Assembly: GCA_023957375.1 (NCBI GenBank)
Contig: JAMLHB010000001.1
Span: 124,001 to 188,000 of the forward strand
DNA: 64,000 nucleotides
Origin: Flavobacteriales bacterium
Lineage (GTDB): Bacteria; Bacteroidota; Bacteroidia; Flavobacteriales_F; PHOS-HE28
Reading direction: 5' to 3'
Part shown: positions 31,164 to 40,612 of the stretch, piece after piece
How positions within the stretch are numbered: the stretch's first letter is position 1
Layout of the letters: each line of letters starts with the position of its first letter
Position numbers and translations under genes: made by a program
The notes under the pieces: generated by a model
Seen by the model: only the letters and a program-made list of their open reading frames with translations
The model's database searches: none
What the model was told of the DNA's origin: nothing

Positions 31164-33161
31164 TCACTCTTTCACGAACTTCCCGGAAAGCACGCCGAAA
31201 GGCCCTTCGATCTTCAGCATGTAAAGGCCGCCGGCGAGGTGTGACACATCGATGGTGCCGCGCACCTGATCGGGCATGGCCACCACTTTCCCGGTGGCAT
31301 CGGAGAGGGTGATGCGCGCCCCGGTGAAATCGTGGCGGCTGGTGATATGAAGCTTGTCGACGGCCGGGGAAGGGTAGAGGCTGAACTGCGCCGGAGGGCG
31401 GCTGGTGATGCCCGTGGTGGTGCTTGTCTCACCTTCCACCACGGTAAGCGTGGTGTTGATGGCCGGGTTGGCGATGGTGTCCACAATGCCCGATGGCCAG
31501 CGGACCAGCACTTGGTTCACCTGGGTGCCGGTGCCCAATCCGAAGTGCGCGGTGAGGCTGCTCATGTACCGGAACCCGTCGCCGCTGACGATGTCCTGCA
31601 CCTGCGTGCCCCAAGGCGTGGTGACCTGCACCCGCGCACCGATGCCGTTCACATTGCTCACCGTGCCTTTGGTGATCACCTTCAGCCAGTTGTTCGTGTT
31701 GCCGGCGTTCATGTAAATGATGTTGCCGTTTTGCACATCGATGAAGCCGTCGTTGTTCAGGTCGCCGGTGGGGCCGTTGATGAAGGGCACGCTCACCGGG
31801 TTGAAGGTCATGTTGCCGTTGTTCTTCATCAGCATGCCGCCTCCGAGCACGTCCACATAGCCATCGTTGTCGAAGTCGCGGGCGATGAATTCGATATTGG
31901 TGCCATTGTACAGATCGAAGCCCGAGCCGGTGGTGATGTTGGTGAACATGCCGTTATCGTTGCGGTACAGCTTGTGGCCCCCACCGCTGAAGGAACTGGC
32001 GCCGATCATCACGTCCAAGTCGCCGTCGTTGTCGAAATCGGCCCAGGCGGCCGACCAGCTCTGCTGGTAGTCGGCCATGTCGCCCATCAGCGGGGCCACG
32101 TCGGTGAAGGTGCCGTCGCCGTTGTTGCGCCAAAGTTGGTCGATGCTAGCCGGTGCCCCGGCGCCGCGGCATTTGGCCAGGAACAGGTCGAGGTGCCCGT
32201 CGTTGTCGTAGTCGATCCAGTTGGAGCCGTAGTTACCCCCGTCAGGCGTGTCGCCCAATCCGCCGGAGTGCCAGGTCCAAGAGGTATTGTTGTTGTTCAG
32301 GTAGTATACGTTCGGTGCTACGTCATGGCAACTGAAGGCATCCAGGAGCCCATCGTTGTTGATGTCCACCAGGTTGGAGCGCTGGCAGAAAATGTATTCG
32401 GGCTGGTTGATCACCGTGTATCCCGTGCCGGTGGCGTTGGCCATCATGAAGGTGAGGCCGCTGCCGGCATACACCAGGTCATTGTATCCGTTGGCGTCCA
32501 GGTCTCCGGCGCAGATGCTCCAATTGGGCAGGTTGGCTGCCGTGGCCGTGTTGTGCGTTACGGTGTTGAACCCTCCCCCGGCCTGTTGGTAATTGATGGT
32601 GATGGTGTTGGCGGTCACCGATACCGCGTCATCCAGCCCGTCGTTGTTCATATCCACCACGCAGTAGGCGCTGCCGTTGGTGGGCACGAACAGCGAGGAG
32701 AAGCCGTTGACCACCGGCCCCGGCCCGGCGTATTGGACCACAAAGGTGAATCCGTTGGCCGTCCAGCGGTCGTCGAAGGCGATGTAATAGGTGGTGCCAG
32801 CCTCTATCGGGAAGGTGGTGAAGGAGGTATAGCCCGATCCGGAATCATCGTCACCGGCATGGCAGACCAGGTTGCCACAAGTGCCCGTGTACACCTGGAC
32901 GCGGGTGTCGGTGCCGTTGTTCTGGGGCAGGTCCGTGGTGATCACGAGGGTGGTATCCTCGGTGGCGGTGTATTTGTACCAACGCCCTTTGCTGCCCACC
33001 ATGGCCCCGCCGGTGCAGATCAAGGTGGGTGGCTCCGGACCGTCGATCTGCGCCACATGGTAGGAGGCATTGACCACCGGAATGGCGGTGGCGCAAGTGC
33101 CTTGTGCCTGTGCTTGCCAGGCGGTGAGGGCGATGGCGGGGAGTAACAGTGCGCGTTTCAT
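31164..33161 (-). CDS. FG-GAP/VCBS and ASPIC-UnbV protein with T9SS domain
   Basis: This 665-residue protein has a signal peptide and a pre-peptidase-like N-terminal domain (CATAIPVVNASYHV, ATEDTTLVITTDLP). Calcium-binding FG-GAP/VCBS repeats follow, with DMNNDGLDDAV, DINNDGLLDAF, DYDNDGHLDLF, DFDNDGDLDVM, DFDNDGYVDVL and DLNNDGFIDVQ. An ASPIC/UnbV domain spans about 495-580 (GIGARVQVTTPWG, VLVRWPSGIVDTI). The end is a type A sorting domain (FSLYPSPAVDKLHITS, ending LSGKFVKE). It is expected on the cell surface. Biological target unknown. Confidence 0.88.
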   Translation of the reverse strand: MKRALLLPAIALTAWQAQAQGTCATAIPVVNASYHVAQIDGPEPPTLICTGGAMVGSKGRWYKYTATEDTTLVITTDLPQNNGTDTRVQVYTGTCGNLVCHAGDDDSGSGYTSFTTFPIEAGTTYYIAFDDRWTANGFTFVVQYAGPGPVVNGFSSLFVPTNGSAYCVVDMNNDGLDDAVSVTANTITINYQQAGGGFNTVTHNTATAANLPNWSICAGDLDANGYNDLVYAGSGLTFMMANATGTGYTVINQPEYIFCQRSNLVDINNDGLLDAFSCHDVAPNVYYLNNNNTSWTWHSGGLGDTPDGGNYGSNWIDYDNDGHLDLFLAKCRGAGAPASIDQLWRNNGDGTFTDVAPLMGDMADYQQSWSAAWADFDNDGDLDVMIGASSFSGGGHKLYRNDNGMFTNITTGSGFDLYNGTNIEFIARDFDNDGYVDVLGGGMLMKNNGNMTFNPVSVPFINGPTGDLNNDGFIDVQNGNIIYMNAGNTNNWLKVITKGTVSNVNGIGARVQVTTPWGTQVQDIVSGDGFRYMSSLTAHFGLGTGTQVNQVLVRWPSGIVDTIANPAINTTLTVVEGETSTTTGITSRPPAQFSLYPSPAVDKLHITSRHDFTGARITLSDATGKVVAMPDQVRGTIDVSHLAGGLYMLKIEGPFGVLSGKFVKE

Positions 33162-33188
33162 GTGGGCGGATGTTGGTTGTAGCGGGCG

Positions 33189-34289
33189 TTATTGGCAGGT
33201 GTCCGGCATGGCATTGATCCATTGGGCGATCAGCTGGACGGCTTCTTCGTGGAGCACGGTGCGCTCCAGCAGTGGCATGCGCACGGCCTCGTCCGTGGAA
33301 TTCATGCGGTAGTACAGCATGGAACGCTGGGCATTGCCGGCATGCACGATGTAGTCCACACCGGGGGCGAACGGGTCTTGGGGCGGCACGCAGATGCCCA
33401 AGTTCACCGGGTCGCTGGTCTTGTTCCACGCAAAGCGCATGGGCCGGTAGCTGCAGAACCCGCCGTCGAAATGGCAATGTGCGCAGTTCATGTCCAAGTA
33501 GGCACGCACCCGCCGGTCCAAGGATTCGTCCGGGTCATCCCACTTGGCCACCGTCTCAATGTCTGCCGGGTAGCCGCTTGCGAGGTACCCTTGGGCCGCC
33601 CACTTGGCCAACTGGTTCATCGGGCCCTCGGCATAATTGAACACACTGTTCAGGTTCTGCGGCTTGGTGCTGATCGGTGTCCGCTCCAGATGGTCCATGT
33701 GGCATGCCTTGCATTCCCCCAAGCTGGGGATCCGGAACACCTCATCGTGGGCCTGCCCGTCATCGTCCACCCAGGTCAGGGGCACGTTCACACCGTCCAG
33801 GTTCAGGTAGGCTTCGGTCTGATCCTCGTTCCACACGTATTCGGCGAATTCCCAAGTGCCATTTTTGCGGATCATCAGCCGGGTGTCGAGGATGCGCCTG
33901 CCCATGCCGGGAAGCACCCGTTGGTAGTAGGGGCTTTTGATCAAGATGGTGCCCTCGGGGAAATCCAGTGCCTTGCCGTCCGCCACGTAGGACGCCGTAC
34001 GCCCGGTCGGCATCCACACAAAGCGCACTTTGTCCGAATAATCGCCGAAGGCGGGGGTGATCGGGGCGAAGGGCAATACGCCCGCCACCGGTAGCAGACT
34101 GTTCATAGGCTCGTGGAACAGGTGGTAGTCCGAGAGCTTGGGGTAGGGCATTTCATCCAAGTTGAACACCACTGGTGATACGGTTCCATGTGCCGTGTCC
34201 GGCGGTAGTGCCGCATCCTTGCGGCAGGCCATGCTCCCCGCCAGGACAGTGCACAGCCCAAGCCATGCGAAGTTCCTGCCATGCCTCAT
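33189..34289 (-). CDS. SO2930-family dihaem c-type cytochrome lipoprotein
   Basis: This 366-residue exported protein has an N-terminal lipobox-like LAGSMAC (Cys22) and two haem c motifs: C193-K-A-C196-H197 and C269-A-H-C272-H273. Other family features are DYHLFHEPMNSLLPV near residue 55 and FPEGTILIKSPYYQ. It is probably anchored in the periplasm and takes part in electron transfer; partner unknown. TACATTCG (34298-34305, minus strand) lies 8 bases before the ATG. It shares orientation with the T9SS gene downstream, with a gap of 27 bases. Confidence 0.85.
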   Translation of the reverse strand: MRHGRNFAWLGLCTVLAGSMACRKDAALPPDTAHGTVSPVVFNLDEMPYPKLSDYHLFHEPMNSLLPVAGVLPFAPITPAFGDYSDKVRFVWMPTGRTASYVADGKALDFPEGTILIKSPYYQRVLPGMGRRILDTRLMIRKNGTWEFAEYVWNEDQTEAYLNLDGVNVPLTWVDDDGQAHDEVFRIPSLGECKACHMDHLERTPISTKPQNLNSVFNYAEGPMNQLAKWAAQGYLASGYPADIETVAKWDDPDESLDRRVRAYLDMNCAHCHFDGGFCSYRPMRFAWNKTSDPVNLGICVPPQDPFAPGVDYIVHAGNAQRSMLYYRMNSTDEAVRMPLLERTVLHEEAVQLIAQWINAMPDTCQ

Positions 34290-34365
34290 TGGTGGAACGA
34301 ATGTAATCCGGGCTTCCCCTGCATTGTTACATGGACGGCCAGGCCGTTCGTTGCGTTGCCCGGTT

Positions 34366-35820
34366 TCAGCCTTTCACGGCTTGCAATGGTTGCCGCGCGG
34401 CCCACAGCCCAAGCATGGTAAGCCCAGCCACTACCAACAGCACTTCGAAGCCCATGCGATAACCGAAGAACAGTTCCTCGGAATAGAGCCTCAGGAAATA
34501 GGTGATCACGGGTGCGGCCACGCATACCCACGGCACCAACTTTTCCTGTGGCCGGGCCTTGAAAAAGATGCCGAAGGCGAACAACCCCAGCAGGGGCCCG
34601 TAGGTGAAGCCCGCGATATCGAAAAGGGTCTTGATCACCGTGGGCGTGGCCAACCAGTGGAAATAGAGGATGAACAGCAGGAACAATACGGCCATGCCGA
34701 GGTGTACGCGCTGGCGCACCCGTTTCTGGCGGGTCTCGTCCCAACCGCGGTCGCGGATGCCGATCAGGTCGATGCAGGTGCTGGCGGTGAGCGCGGTGAG
34801 GGCACCGTCGGCACTGGGGAAAAGCGCGCTGATCAGGCCGATGATGAACAGCAGGCCCAGCCAAGGCGGGAAGTATTGCAGCGCCAAGGTGGGGAACACA
34901 TCGTCCGAATGGGCAGGCATGGCAATGGCCTGGTTGCGCAGGTACAGGAAAAGCAATGACCCCAGCAGGAGGAACAACAGGTTCACCCCGAGCAGGATCA
35001 CGCTGAAGGTGCGCATGTTCTTCTTGCTGCCTTCCACCGTGGATACGCTGAGGTTCTTCTGCATCATTTCCTGGTCCAGCCCGGTCATGGCAATGGTGAT
35101 GAAGATGCCCGCCAGCACTTGCTTCAGGAAGAAACTGTCGCTGCGCCAATCCAGGTCCAAAATGCGCGTGCTGCCACTGGCCTGGATGGCGGAGTACCAG
35201 TCCTCCATGCCCGGCTGCCGGGCAATGTAAACCACGGTGCCGATCAAGGCGCCCAGCATGAAGAGCGTTTGCAGGGTGTCCGTCCACACAATGGTCTTCA
35301 CCCCGCCCTTCAAGGTGTACAGCACGATCATCACCATCACCGCAAGGGCAGTCACCTCGAAAGGGATGCCCATGGCATCGAGCACGAAGAGCTGGATCAC
35401 GTTCAGTACCACGAAGATGCGGATGGTGGCCCCGGCCAGGCGGCTGAGGATGAAGAAGCTGGCGCCCGTGCGGTAGCTGTGCAACCCAAAGCGCTCGCGC
35501 AGGTAGCCGTAGATGCTGGTGAGCTGCATGCGGTAGTACAGCGGCAGCAGTACGCCCGCCACGATCCAGTAGCCGATGGCGAAGCCGAACACCAACTGGA
35601 AGTAGGTCCATGCCTTGGCGTCCACATAGCCCGGCACGCTGATGAAGGTGACCCCGCTGAGCGAAGTGCCGATCATGCCGAAGGCCACCACGTACCACAG
35701 GCTTTTCCGGTCGCCGCTGTAGAAACTGTGTTCGCCCGCCCCGCGCGAGGTGTACCACGCAATGCCCAACAGCACCAGGAAGTAGCCGAAGACGATGGTG
35801 AGGAGGAGGGTGGGGCTCAT
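34366..35820 (-). CDS. Sodium:solute symporter (SSS family)
   Basis: This 484-residue inner-membrane transporter has about 13 hydrophobic helices. SSS-type motifs are visible: YTSRGAGEHSFYSGDRKSLW, GMIGTSLSGVTFISVPG, YLRERFGLHSYRTGASFF and the LYTLKGGVKTIVWTDTLQ block. It imports an organic solute with Na+; the substrate cannot be deduced. The ATG at 35820 (MSPTLLLTIVFGYF) starts the first helix; a GTG further upstream is less likely. Confidence 0.9.
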   Translation of the reverse strand: MSPTLLLTIVFGYFLVLLGIAWYTSRGAGEHSFYSGDRKSLWYVVAFGMIGTSLSGVTFISVPGYVDAKAWTYFQLVFGFAIGYWIVAGVLLPLYYRMQLTSIYGYLRERFGLHSYRTGASFFILSRLAGATIRIFVVLNVIQLFVLDAMGIPFEVTALAVMVMIVLYTLKGGVKTIVWTDTLQTLFMLGALIGTVVYIARQPGMEDWYSAIQASGSTRILDLDWRSDSFFLKQVLAGIFITIAMTGLDQEMMQKNLSVSTVEGSKKNMRTFSVILLGVNLLFLLLGSLLFLYLRNQAIAMPAHSDDVFPTLALQYFPPWLGLLFIIGLISALFPSADGALTALTASTCIDLIGIRDRGWDETRQKRVRQRVHLGMAVLFLLFILYFHWLATPTVIKTLFDIAGFTYGPLLGLFAFGIFFKARPQEKLVPWVCVAAPVITYFLRLYSEELFFGYRMGFEVLLVVAGLTMLGLWAARQPLQAVKG

Positions 35821-35922
35821 GGGCGCAGGAATGCGGCGCAAGTTGGAATGCACTTCCAGCGGGCCGATGGCGGCCCCACGGTAGTTTTCAACGGATGAAA
35901 GGCCAATGGCCCGGCTTCCCGG

Positions 35923-37170
35923 TCATTCCACTTTCAACAGGCGCAGGCCATAATGCCCGGACGGCAGGTCCGCTTGTAACCAGTACACCCCATCGGGCAA
36001 CACGCCAAGGTCCATCGGTTCGCCCGTGAACTTCCCGTTGCGCACGGTGCGGCCATACGCATCTTGCAAGGTGTAGAAAGTGCCGGGTCGGAGGTCGGTA
36101 TGCACTAGGCCGTTCGTGGGATTCGGGTACACGGCGAACCTGCCGGCCACGGGGTCGGGAGGCAGTGCCGTGGTGGTGGTGCAAAACAGGTCGCGCATCC
36201 AGCCGGATGCTTCCAGCAGGATGCCCGCCGGGTCGTCCAGGTCGTGCTCATTGCCACTGAACGGGTGGAACAGGTAGCGGCCCGGTGCGGGGCCTAAGTG
36301 CTGCATGCGCACATCGATGGCGCATGAGCCGTACAAGTACGGGAAATTGTCCGGAATGCCTAAGCCAATGCCCCAGTATGGCCGGTTGTGGCCGCAGGCC
36401 ACGATGGGGTCGCCGGTTTGGTGGTAGGTGTAAAGGGCCGGGCCGTCCAAAGTGATCCAGGAGGTGTCCGCAATGGCGCCGAAAATGCTCACCACCCCCA
36501 CTATGCCGGCACTATGGCCGTTCTGGTTCAGGCTGCCGTCCACATCGCCGAGGTCCGGCCGGGGGTAGAAGTTGAAGAAGTGCTGCACTTGGCCAATGGC
36601 TCCGCATACGTCGGGTTTTTGCGCGGGTGCGGTCATGTACCCGGCCTGCAGGGCCGTGATGGCCCCAGCGCTGAAACCCACCAGAAATACGTTGGTGGTG
36701 CTGGTGCTGTCCTGTTCATGCCTGCCCTTCAGGAAGCGGACGGCACCCTTGGTATCCTGCATGGCACGGTATATCGCACGATGAATCTCCGCCGGGTCGT
36801 ATGCATAGGGCGGTCCCACTATGCCATTGCCGTAGAACCCCAACCGGTAGCTGATGGTGGCCGCTGCCCAGCCGCTGGATGCCAGCCCATGGCATAGCTC
36901 GTTCATCTCGTTCCGGTTTCCCTCGTAAAAGCCGCCGCCGTGCACCACCACCGCCAGCGGGCGCTCCGTTTGCCCGTCGCCTACCGGCTTGTAGATGTTC
37001 ATGGCCAACTCCACCGTGCTGCCGTTGTATTGCACGGCACTGCCGTACACCACATTGGAGTCCACCTGCACTTGGAACAGCGGTAGGGTGAATGGGATGG
37101 AGCAGTCCTGCGCTGCCACGCCCAACGACAAGGCGGTGATCAGCAGGGTGGCCGGGCGCTTCAATTTCAT
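35923..37170 (-). CDS. Secreted carboxylesterase-like hydrolase with T9SS domain
   Basis: This 415-residue protein has a signal peptide (MKLKRPATLLITALSLGVAA). The alpha/beta-hydrolase domain has PLAVVVHGGGF (oxyanion HGGG) and the nucleophile Ser in VGFSAGAIT. ISYRLGFYG and the late His in NEHD resemble carboxylesterase/BD-FAE-type esterases. The final 75 residues form a type A sorting domain (FAVYPNPTNGLVHTDL, LPDGVYWLQADLPSG). TAATTTTG (37183-37190, minus strand) is a good -7 element 12 bases before the ATG, with TTG 22 bases further up. It is divergent from the SDR at 37313. Confidence 0.87.
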   Translation of the reverse strand: MKLKRPATLLITALSLGVAAQDCSIPFTLPLFQVQVDSNVVYGSAVQYNGSTVELAMNIYKPVGDGQTERPLAVVVHGGGFYEGNRNEMNELCHGLASSGWAAATISYRLGFYGNGIVGPPYAYDPAEIHRAIYRAMQDTKGAVRFLKGRHEQDSTSTTNVFLVGFSAGAITALQAGYMTAPAQKPDVCGAIGQVQHFFNFYPRPDLGDVDGSLNQNGHSAGIVGVVSIFGAIADTSWITLDGPALYTYHQTGDPIVACGHNRPYWGIGLGIPDNFPYLYGSCAIDVRMQHLGPAPGRYLFHPFSGNEHDLDDPAGILLEASGWMRDLFCTTTTALPPDPVAGRFAVYPNPTNGLVHTDLRPGTFYTLQDAYGRTVRNGKFTGEPMDLGVLPDGVYWLQADLPSGHYGLRLLKVE

Positions 37171-37312
37171 GGTGTGCATGTCCAAAATTATGTGGGGCAG
37201 GCGGATGTTTTGCAAGGGCAGCTGGCGATCGTCAGTTTGAAAGGTGATGAACCGCACCGAACCAGCAACCAAGCTCCGGTAGCTTTACCCAAGCCATAAA
37301 CACAGAACGAGC

Positions 37313-38113
37313 ATGAACAAGGGAACGATCGTGATCACCGGCGGGGCGGGGGGCTTGGGAGCAAGCTGTGCCCGCACGCTCAAGGACCATAAGCTGGTCA
37401 TCACCGACTACTCCAAGGATGCCGTGGATCGCACGGTGGCCGAATTGAAGGCCGCAGGTATCGATGCCGTGGGCCACGCCTGCGACATCACCGACCCCAA
37501 AGCCGTGCATGGACTGAAGGAGTTTGCACGTGCGCAGGGCAACCTCAAGGGCTTGGTGCACACGGCCGGGGTGAGCGGCACCGTGGGCGACCCGAAAAAA
37601 GTGTTCGACATCAACCTGAAGGCCACTGCCTTGGTGGTGGAGGAATTCCATGCCTTGGCGGGCGAAGGTTCTGCCTTCGTGCTCTTTTCTTCCATGATGG
37701 GCCACAGTGTGCCGCCAGATCCGCGCTATGACGGCGCCCTGCGCGACCCGCTCAAGGACGGGGCCTACGAGGCCGTGGAACCCTTTGTGCAAGGCAGCGC
37801 CGATACCATGTACAACTTCACCAAGCGAGGGGTGATGCTCCTTTGCAAGGACAACGCCATGCGCTACGGGAAAATGGGTGCTCGCATCGTCACCGTTTCA
37901 CCCGGGGTGATCATGACGGCCATGGCCAAGAAGGCACTGGAGGAGCACCCCGCCGTGATGAAGCAAACACTGGACATGACCCCCATTGGCCGCTATGGAC
38001 AGCCCGAGGATGTGGCCAACGTGGTGAAATTCCTGCTCAGTGATCAGGCTGGCTTCATCACCGGTACCGACGTGGCTGTGGACGGGGGCGTGCTGTCCCA
38101 GATTTTGAAGTAG
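37313..38113 (+). CDS. Short-chain dehydrogenase/reductase (SDR)
   Basis: This 266-residue NAD(P)-binding protein starts GTIVITGGAGGLGASCARTL. It has a VHTAGVSG segment in place of NNAG, FSSMMGHSVPP, a Tyr/Lys pair in MYNFTKRGVMLLC, and GFITGTDVAVDGGVL at the end. The C-terminus is that of the classical 3-alpha-hydroxysteroid dehydrogenase/carbonyl reductase-like SDRs. Substrate unknown. A TAGCTTTA element lies about 27 bases upstream. Confidence 0.88.
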   Translation: MNKGTIVITGGAGGLGASCARTLKDHKLVITDYSKDAVDRTVAELKAAGIDAVGHACDITDPKAVHGLKEFARAQGNLKGLVHTAGVSGTVGDPKKVFDINLKATALVVEEFHALAGEGSAFVLFSSMMGHSVPPDPRYDGALRDPLKDGAYEAVEPFVQGSADTMYNFTKRGVMLLCKDNAMRYGKMGARIVTVSPGVIMTAMAKKALEEHPAVMKQTLDMTPIGRYGQPEDVANVVKFLLSDQAGFITGTDVAVDGGVLSQILK

Positions 38114-38236
38114 GCCGGGGCAGCAGCCAGCAATGGGCACGGGGAGCTCCAAGTGCCGCGCTGCCCCATTGGCGGAGGCAATGTCCTTCAGTTAGGGGAA
38201 CATGGGTCCATGGATTTGTACCCGAAGGCAACCGGG

Positions 38237-38290
38237 ACTGCGGGTCAGGCCCGCAGTGACGTACAAGTCATGGCGGGCTTGACCCGCCAT
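38237..38290. repeat. Twin hairpins
   Basis: ACTGCGGG-TCAGG-CCCGCAGT (38237-38257) and ATGGCGGG-CTTGA-CCCGCCAT (38270-38290) each have perfect 8-base stems and 5-base loops. They are the only structure I see in the 277-base gap 38114-38390. They resemble dispersed REP-like hairpins and lack a T-run. Confidence 0.65.
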
Positions 38291-38390
38291 CCCGGCGAAG
38301 TGGGCAACACATGCTCAACTGGCGCGGGGGGGCCGCCCACGCCCCCACGCACCCTTGCACCCCTCGTACCTTCACCGCAACATTTCAGCA

Positions 38391-39431
38391 ATGGCCGTGT
38401 CAACGAATTTCGAATTTGGACTGGACACCTTTGGCGACATCACCGTGGACACCACCGGGAAACTGCTGAAGCACGATGAGGTGTTGCGCAACATCGTGAC
38501 CGAGGCGGAACTGGCCGATCAACTCGGGCTCGATTTCTTCGGTGTGGGCGAGCACCACCGGCCGGATTTCGCGGTCTCTGCGCCGGAAGTGGTGTTGGCC
38601 GCGATCGCCTCACGCACCAAACGCATCCACCTGGGCTCGGTGGTCACCGTGCTCAGCTCCGACGACCCTGTGCGCGTGTATGAGCGCTTCGCCACGCTGG
38701 ACGCCCTTTCGAACGGGCGCGCCGAAGTGGTGGTGGGCCGCGGCTCCTTTACGGAATCGTTCCCGCTCTTCGGCTTCAAACTGGAACAGTACGAACAACT
38801 GTTCAATGAGCGGCTGGAATTGTTCGCCGAACTACTGAAGGAAAAGCCGGTGACCTGGAGCGGCGAAACGCGCGCAGCACTGAAGGACCAACGGGTTTAC
38901 CCGCCTTCCATGCACGGGCGGATCAAGACCTGGGTGGCCGTGGGCGGCACGCCGCAAAGTGTGATGCGCGCCGCGCATTACGGGCTGCCGCTCATGCTGG
39001 CTATCATCGGCGGCGACCCGGCCAACTTCAAGCCGCTCACGGACCTGTACCGGCGCGCATTGGCCGAGTTTGGCAAGGAGCCGCTGCCCATCGGCGTACA
39101 CTCACCGGGCCACATCGCCGAAACCGATGAGCAGGCGAGGGAGGAGCTTTATCCGCACTATGCCGCCATGCACACGCAGATCGGCCGCGAACGCGGCTGG
39201 CCGCCCTTGACGCGCGCAGGCTTCGAGCAACTCGCCGGACCCAATGGTGCCATGTGCGTGGGTGCACCGGAGACCGTGGCCTGGAAAATTGCCCATACCG
39301 CCAAGCTCCTCGGCCTTTCCCGCTTCGACCTGAAGTACAGTTCCGGAACCCTGCCCCATGAAACCATGCTGCGCAGCATCGAGCTATTTGCCACCCAAGT
39401 GGCGCCCCGCGTGCGCGAGTTGTTGGCTTAG
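38391..39431 (+). CDS. LLM-class (luciferase-like) flavin-dependent oxidoreductase
   Basis: This 346-residue TIM-barrel flavoprotein has FFGVGEHHRPDFAVSAPEVV, TKRIHLGSVVTVLSSDDPVR, FATLDALSNGRAEVVVGRG and a final block ETVAWKIAHTAKLLGLSRFD. It probably uses FMNH2 or F420-like chemistry on an unknown substrate. The ATG at 38391 gives MAVSTNFEFGLDTFGD; a longer upstream reading is not convincing. TACCTTCA lies 16 bases before the ATG. Confidence 0.9.
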   Translation: MAVSTNFEFGLDTFGDITVDTTGKLLKHDEVLRNIVTEAELADQLGLDFFGVGEHHRPDFAVSAPEVVLAAIASRTKRIHLGSVVTVLSSDDPVRVYERFATLDALSNGRAEVVVGRGSFTESFPLFGFKLEQYEQLFNERLELFAELLKEKPVTWSGETRAALKDQRVYPPSMHGRIKTWVAVGGTPQSVMRAAHYGLPLMLAIIGGDPANFKPLTDLYRRALAEFGKEPLPIGVHSPGHIAETDEQAREELYPHYAAMHTQIGRERGWPPLTRAGFEQLAGPNGAMCVGAPETVAWKIAHTAKLLGLSRFDLKYSSGTLPHETMLRSIELFATQVAPRVRELLA

Positions 39432-39452
39432 CCCCGGAACCCGCACCCGGCA

Positions 39453-39460
39453 TAGCTTCG
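39453..39460 (+). promoter_or_regulatory. -7 element TAGCTTCG, near-leaderless layout
   Basis: This element ends 4 bases before the ATG of the acyltransferase gene and lies 21 bases after the preceding stop codon, so the gene may have its own leaderless promoter. Confidence 0.4.
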
Positions 39461-39464
39461 CCGC

Positions 39465-40589
39465 ATGCTCACGCCTGCTACCCGCTTCCCCAACCTGGAC
39501 GGGCTCAGGTTCATTGCGGCCAGTTTGGTGATCGTCCATCATGCGGAAAATTGCAAAGCCTTGTTGGGGTTGCCCTATACGGCCCATCTTGAACAATGGG
39601 ACCAGCTCGGCCACCTTGGCGTACTGCTCTTTTTCGTCATCAGCGGCTTCCTCATCACGTACCTGCTCTTAAAGGAGGAACAGGCAAATGGGCGATACAG
39701 CATCCGGCACTTCCAGATGCGCCGCATCCTGCGCATCTGGCCGCTGTATTTCCTGATGGTCCTACTTGCTTTGTTCGTGCTGCCGTTCATCGGACTGCTG
39801 CACCTGCCGGACACCCATGCCGTCGAAGTGCTCAGCAATTGGCCGGGGAAGCTCGGCCTGTTCATGGCCTTTCTGCCCTCTTGGGTTACGGCCATGGCGG
39901 GGCCCGTGCCTGATGCCATGCACCTGTGGTCCATTGGTACCGAGGAACACTTTTACATCGTCTGGCCCTTTCTGCTCCTGCTCTTCAAGCGCTTCAGACC
40001 CGCGCTGATGATCGCTGTTTTCCTCGGTTATGCCATGGTGTACCGCTTGCTGGCACCGGGCTTTGAGGCTCACGGAACGGTGCAGTGGTACCTATTCAAG
40101 TACTGGTTGAACTTCAACATCGACACCATGGCGGTGGGTGCCTTCATGGCCCTGCTCTTTCTTCGGCAAAGCCCGTTGCTGAAGTTGCTGGTGGACACGC
40201 GCATCTTCATTGCAGTGCTCCTGATCACCGTGGTTACCATGGCCATTGATCCCAAGGAGTTGGTGGGCTACCGCGTCTATTCGCTCCTCTTTGGGCTGCT
40301 GGTGATCAATCTGGCCGTAAATCCGCGTTTGGCGCGCGTGTTGGAGTATCCCGCGCTACGCTACTTGGGCCGGATCTCCTACGGGATCTATGTATACCAC
40401 ATTGCCATCACCATGCTGGTGCTGCAACTTTTCATGCAATGGCAGCTCCCCACGGGACTGCTGCCGTATCCCTTCATCTTCTTGCTTTCCATTGCCGTGT
40501 CATGGGCTTCGCACCGGTATTTCGAGTCGTGGTTCCTGCGGAAACGCAGTCGTTTCAGGCCCCATCCTGCCGTCCGTGCCGCATCATAG
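39465..40589 (+). CDS. Acyltransferase family 3 (OafA/YrhL-like) membrane protein
   Basis: This 374-residue inner-membrane O-acyltransferase has about ten hydrophobic helices. Family features are [19 protein letters not shown] at the start, [34 protein letters not shown] and [20 protein letters not shown]. It probably acylates a surface glycan or lipid. The gene sits between the luciferase-like oxidoreductase and hisS on the same strand. Confidence 0.9.
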   Translation: MLTPATRFPNLDGLRFIAASLVIVHHAENCKALLGLPYTAHLEQWDQLGHLGVLLFFVISGFLITYLLLKEEQANGRYSIRHFQMRRILRIWPLYFLMVLLALFVLPFIGLLHLPDTHAVEVLSNWPGKLGLFMAFLPSWVTAMAGPVPDAMHLWSIGTEEHFYIVWPFLLLLFKRFRPALMIAVFLGYAMVYRLLAPGFEAHGTVQWYLFKYWLNFNIDTMAVGAFMALLFLRQSPLLKLLVDTRIFIAVLLITVVTMAIDPKELVGYRVYSLLFGLLVINLAVNPRLARVLEYPALRYLGRISYGIYVYHIAITMLVLQLFMQWQLPTGLLPYPFIFLLSIAVSWASHRYFESWFLRKRSRFRPHPAVRAAS

Positions 40590-40598
40590 CGGTGGCTG

Positions 40599-40606
40599 TA
40601 CTTTCG
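40599..40606 (+). promoter_or_regulatory. -7 element TACTTTCG, near-leaderless layout
   Basis: This element ends 6 bases before the hisS ATG, inside the 23-base gap after the acyltransferase gene. Confidence 0.4.
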
Positions 40607-40612
40607 CCGCCC

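Noticed and set aside
31332-33146. A 604-codon plus-strand reading frame
   Set aside because: It is fully antisense to the FG-GAP/ASPIC T9SS gene, and its low-complexity Val/His/Gly composition reflects the repeats of that gene.
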